A stretch of 5,739 nucleotides of DNA, from assembly GCA_016875695.1 (NCBI GenBank), contig VGPB01000121.1, positions 1 through 5,739 on the forward strand, in the 5' to 3' direction. Below are positions 5,636 through 5,739 of the stretch, piece after piece. Position numbers and translations under genes: made by a program. The notes beneath the pieces were generated by a model, which worked only from the letters and a program-made list of their open reading frames with translations, ran no database searches and was not told the origin of the DNA. Within the stretch, counting starts at the first letter, position 1, and each line of letters begins with the position of its first letter. The stretch is from Chloroflexota bacterium. Lineage in GTDB: Bacteria; Chloroflexota; Dehalococcoidia; UBA2979.

Positions 5636-5739
5636 ATAAGTGATGCTACCCCGCCCCGGCGCATGCGCTATTCGTACGAGGCCCGGTGCCGCACGGTAGA
5701 GGCGATGCTGACCGGCGCATCGACCGCAGCGTCAGGCGG
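5636..5739 (+). pseudogene. IS481-family-like transposase, N-terminal part with ATA in place of ATG (partial)
   Basis: The reading frame matches the left transposase for all 34 visible codons, including MRYSYEARCR and AVEAMLTGAS-type sequence with two Ala-to-Thr changes (codons 5 and 20). The AAGGAGG at 5624-5630 is intact, but 5 nt downstream, where the left copy has ATG, this copy has ATA (5636-5638). Initiation would need the very rare AUA, or the in-frame ATG at codon 10 (5663-5665), which lacks a ribosome site. An out-of-frame ATG at 5642 leads to a quick stop. The copy is therefore probably silenced or poorly expressed, although the rest of the gene is outside the window. Confidence 0.6.

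Larger units (their letters stand above)
5541..5739 (+). mobile_element. IS481-family-like insertion sequence, 5' part (right copy, runs off window)
   Basis: The element begins at 5541 with CTGTACTGACTACATACC, immediately after the CTAG that ends the solute-binding protein gene, and runs off the right edge. It is the inverted counterpart of the left copy: same end, leader, hairpin, ribosome site and transposase N-terminus. Compared with the left copy, the leader has TACATA instead of TATATA near the end, which would weaken a -10-like sequence. Completeness is unknown. Confidence 0.75.
5541..5739 (+). repeat. Long inverted repeat, right arm (pairs with 192-390)
   Basis: This is the inverted counterpart of 192-390, with 8 substitutions in 199 bases: three in the leader, one in the start codon, and four in the coding region (two of them changing Ala to Thr). 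Confidence 0.95.

Noticed and set aside
1..5739. CRISPR array, tRNA, rRNA or riboswitch
   Set aside because: No regularly spaced repeats, no cloverleaf with a conserved T-loop and no recognisable riboswitch core was seen on either strand.

Overview
This is a GC-rich bacterial window, roughly 70% GC by eye. It carries six ordinary chromosomal genes held between two inverted copies of one insertion sequence (IS). No rRNA, tRNA or strong taxonomic marker is present. A short secG directly followed by a family-5 peptide ABC transporter solute-binding protein, with a DUF1015 gene and an ArsR/AHSA1 pair nearby, suggests a Chloroflexota-type (perhaps Dehalococcoidia) or similar high-GC genome. This placement is an inference with low to moderate confidence.

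Layout. (1) Positions 1-390 hold the 5' part of an IS481-like element whose transposase runs leftward off the window. (2) A HIT-family gene (391-726, -) and a DUF1015 gene (829-2118, +) diverge from a 102-bp intergenic region. A small SRPBCC gene (2154-2501, +) follows DUF1015 and appears cut short by an amber codon; its missing C-terminus is still readable to 2579. (3) Positions 2580-2725 separate convergent genes and hold a probable miniature inverted-repeat element. (4) On the minus strand an ArsR-type repressor (3198-3563) and an AHSA1/SRPBCC protein (2726-3226) form an overlapping operon, with a perfect 16-bp palindrome across the repressor's own start codon. (5) Diverging from them, secG (3668-3892) is followed by a peptide-type solute-binding protein (about 3906-5540). 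(6) Positions 5541-5739 hold the second IS copy, reading rightward off the window.

The most striking pattern is how the mobile DNA sits. Both IS copies, and one end of the miniature element, abut a CTAG tetranucleotide whose TAG is the stop codon of the neighbouring host gene. IS481-type elements are known to target CTAG. In a GC-rich genome this rare word often arises as the last base of a sense codon plus a TAG stop, so the elements may be steered to gene ends where insertion leaves the protein intact. Both IS transposases also read in the same direction as the gene they follow, so host transcription could run into them.

The host genes look like resident chromosomal functions: nucleotide hydrolysis, protein export, peptide binding and a small-ligand regulator pair. 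They do not look like cargo, so two independent insertions flanking them is more likely than a composite transposon.
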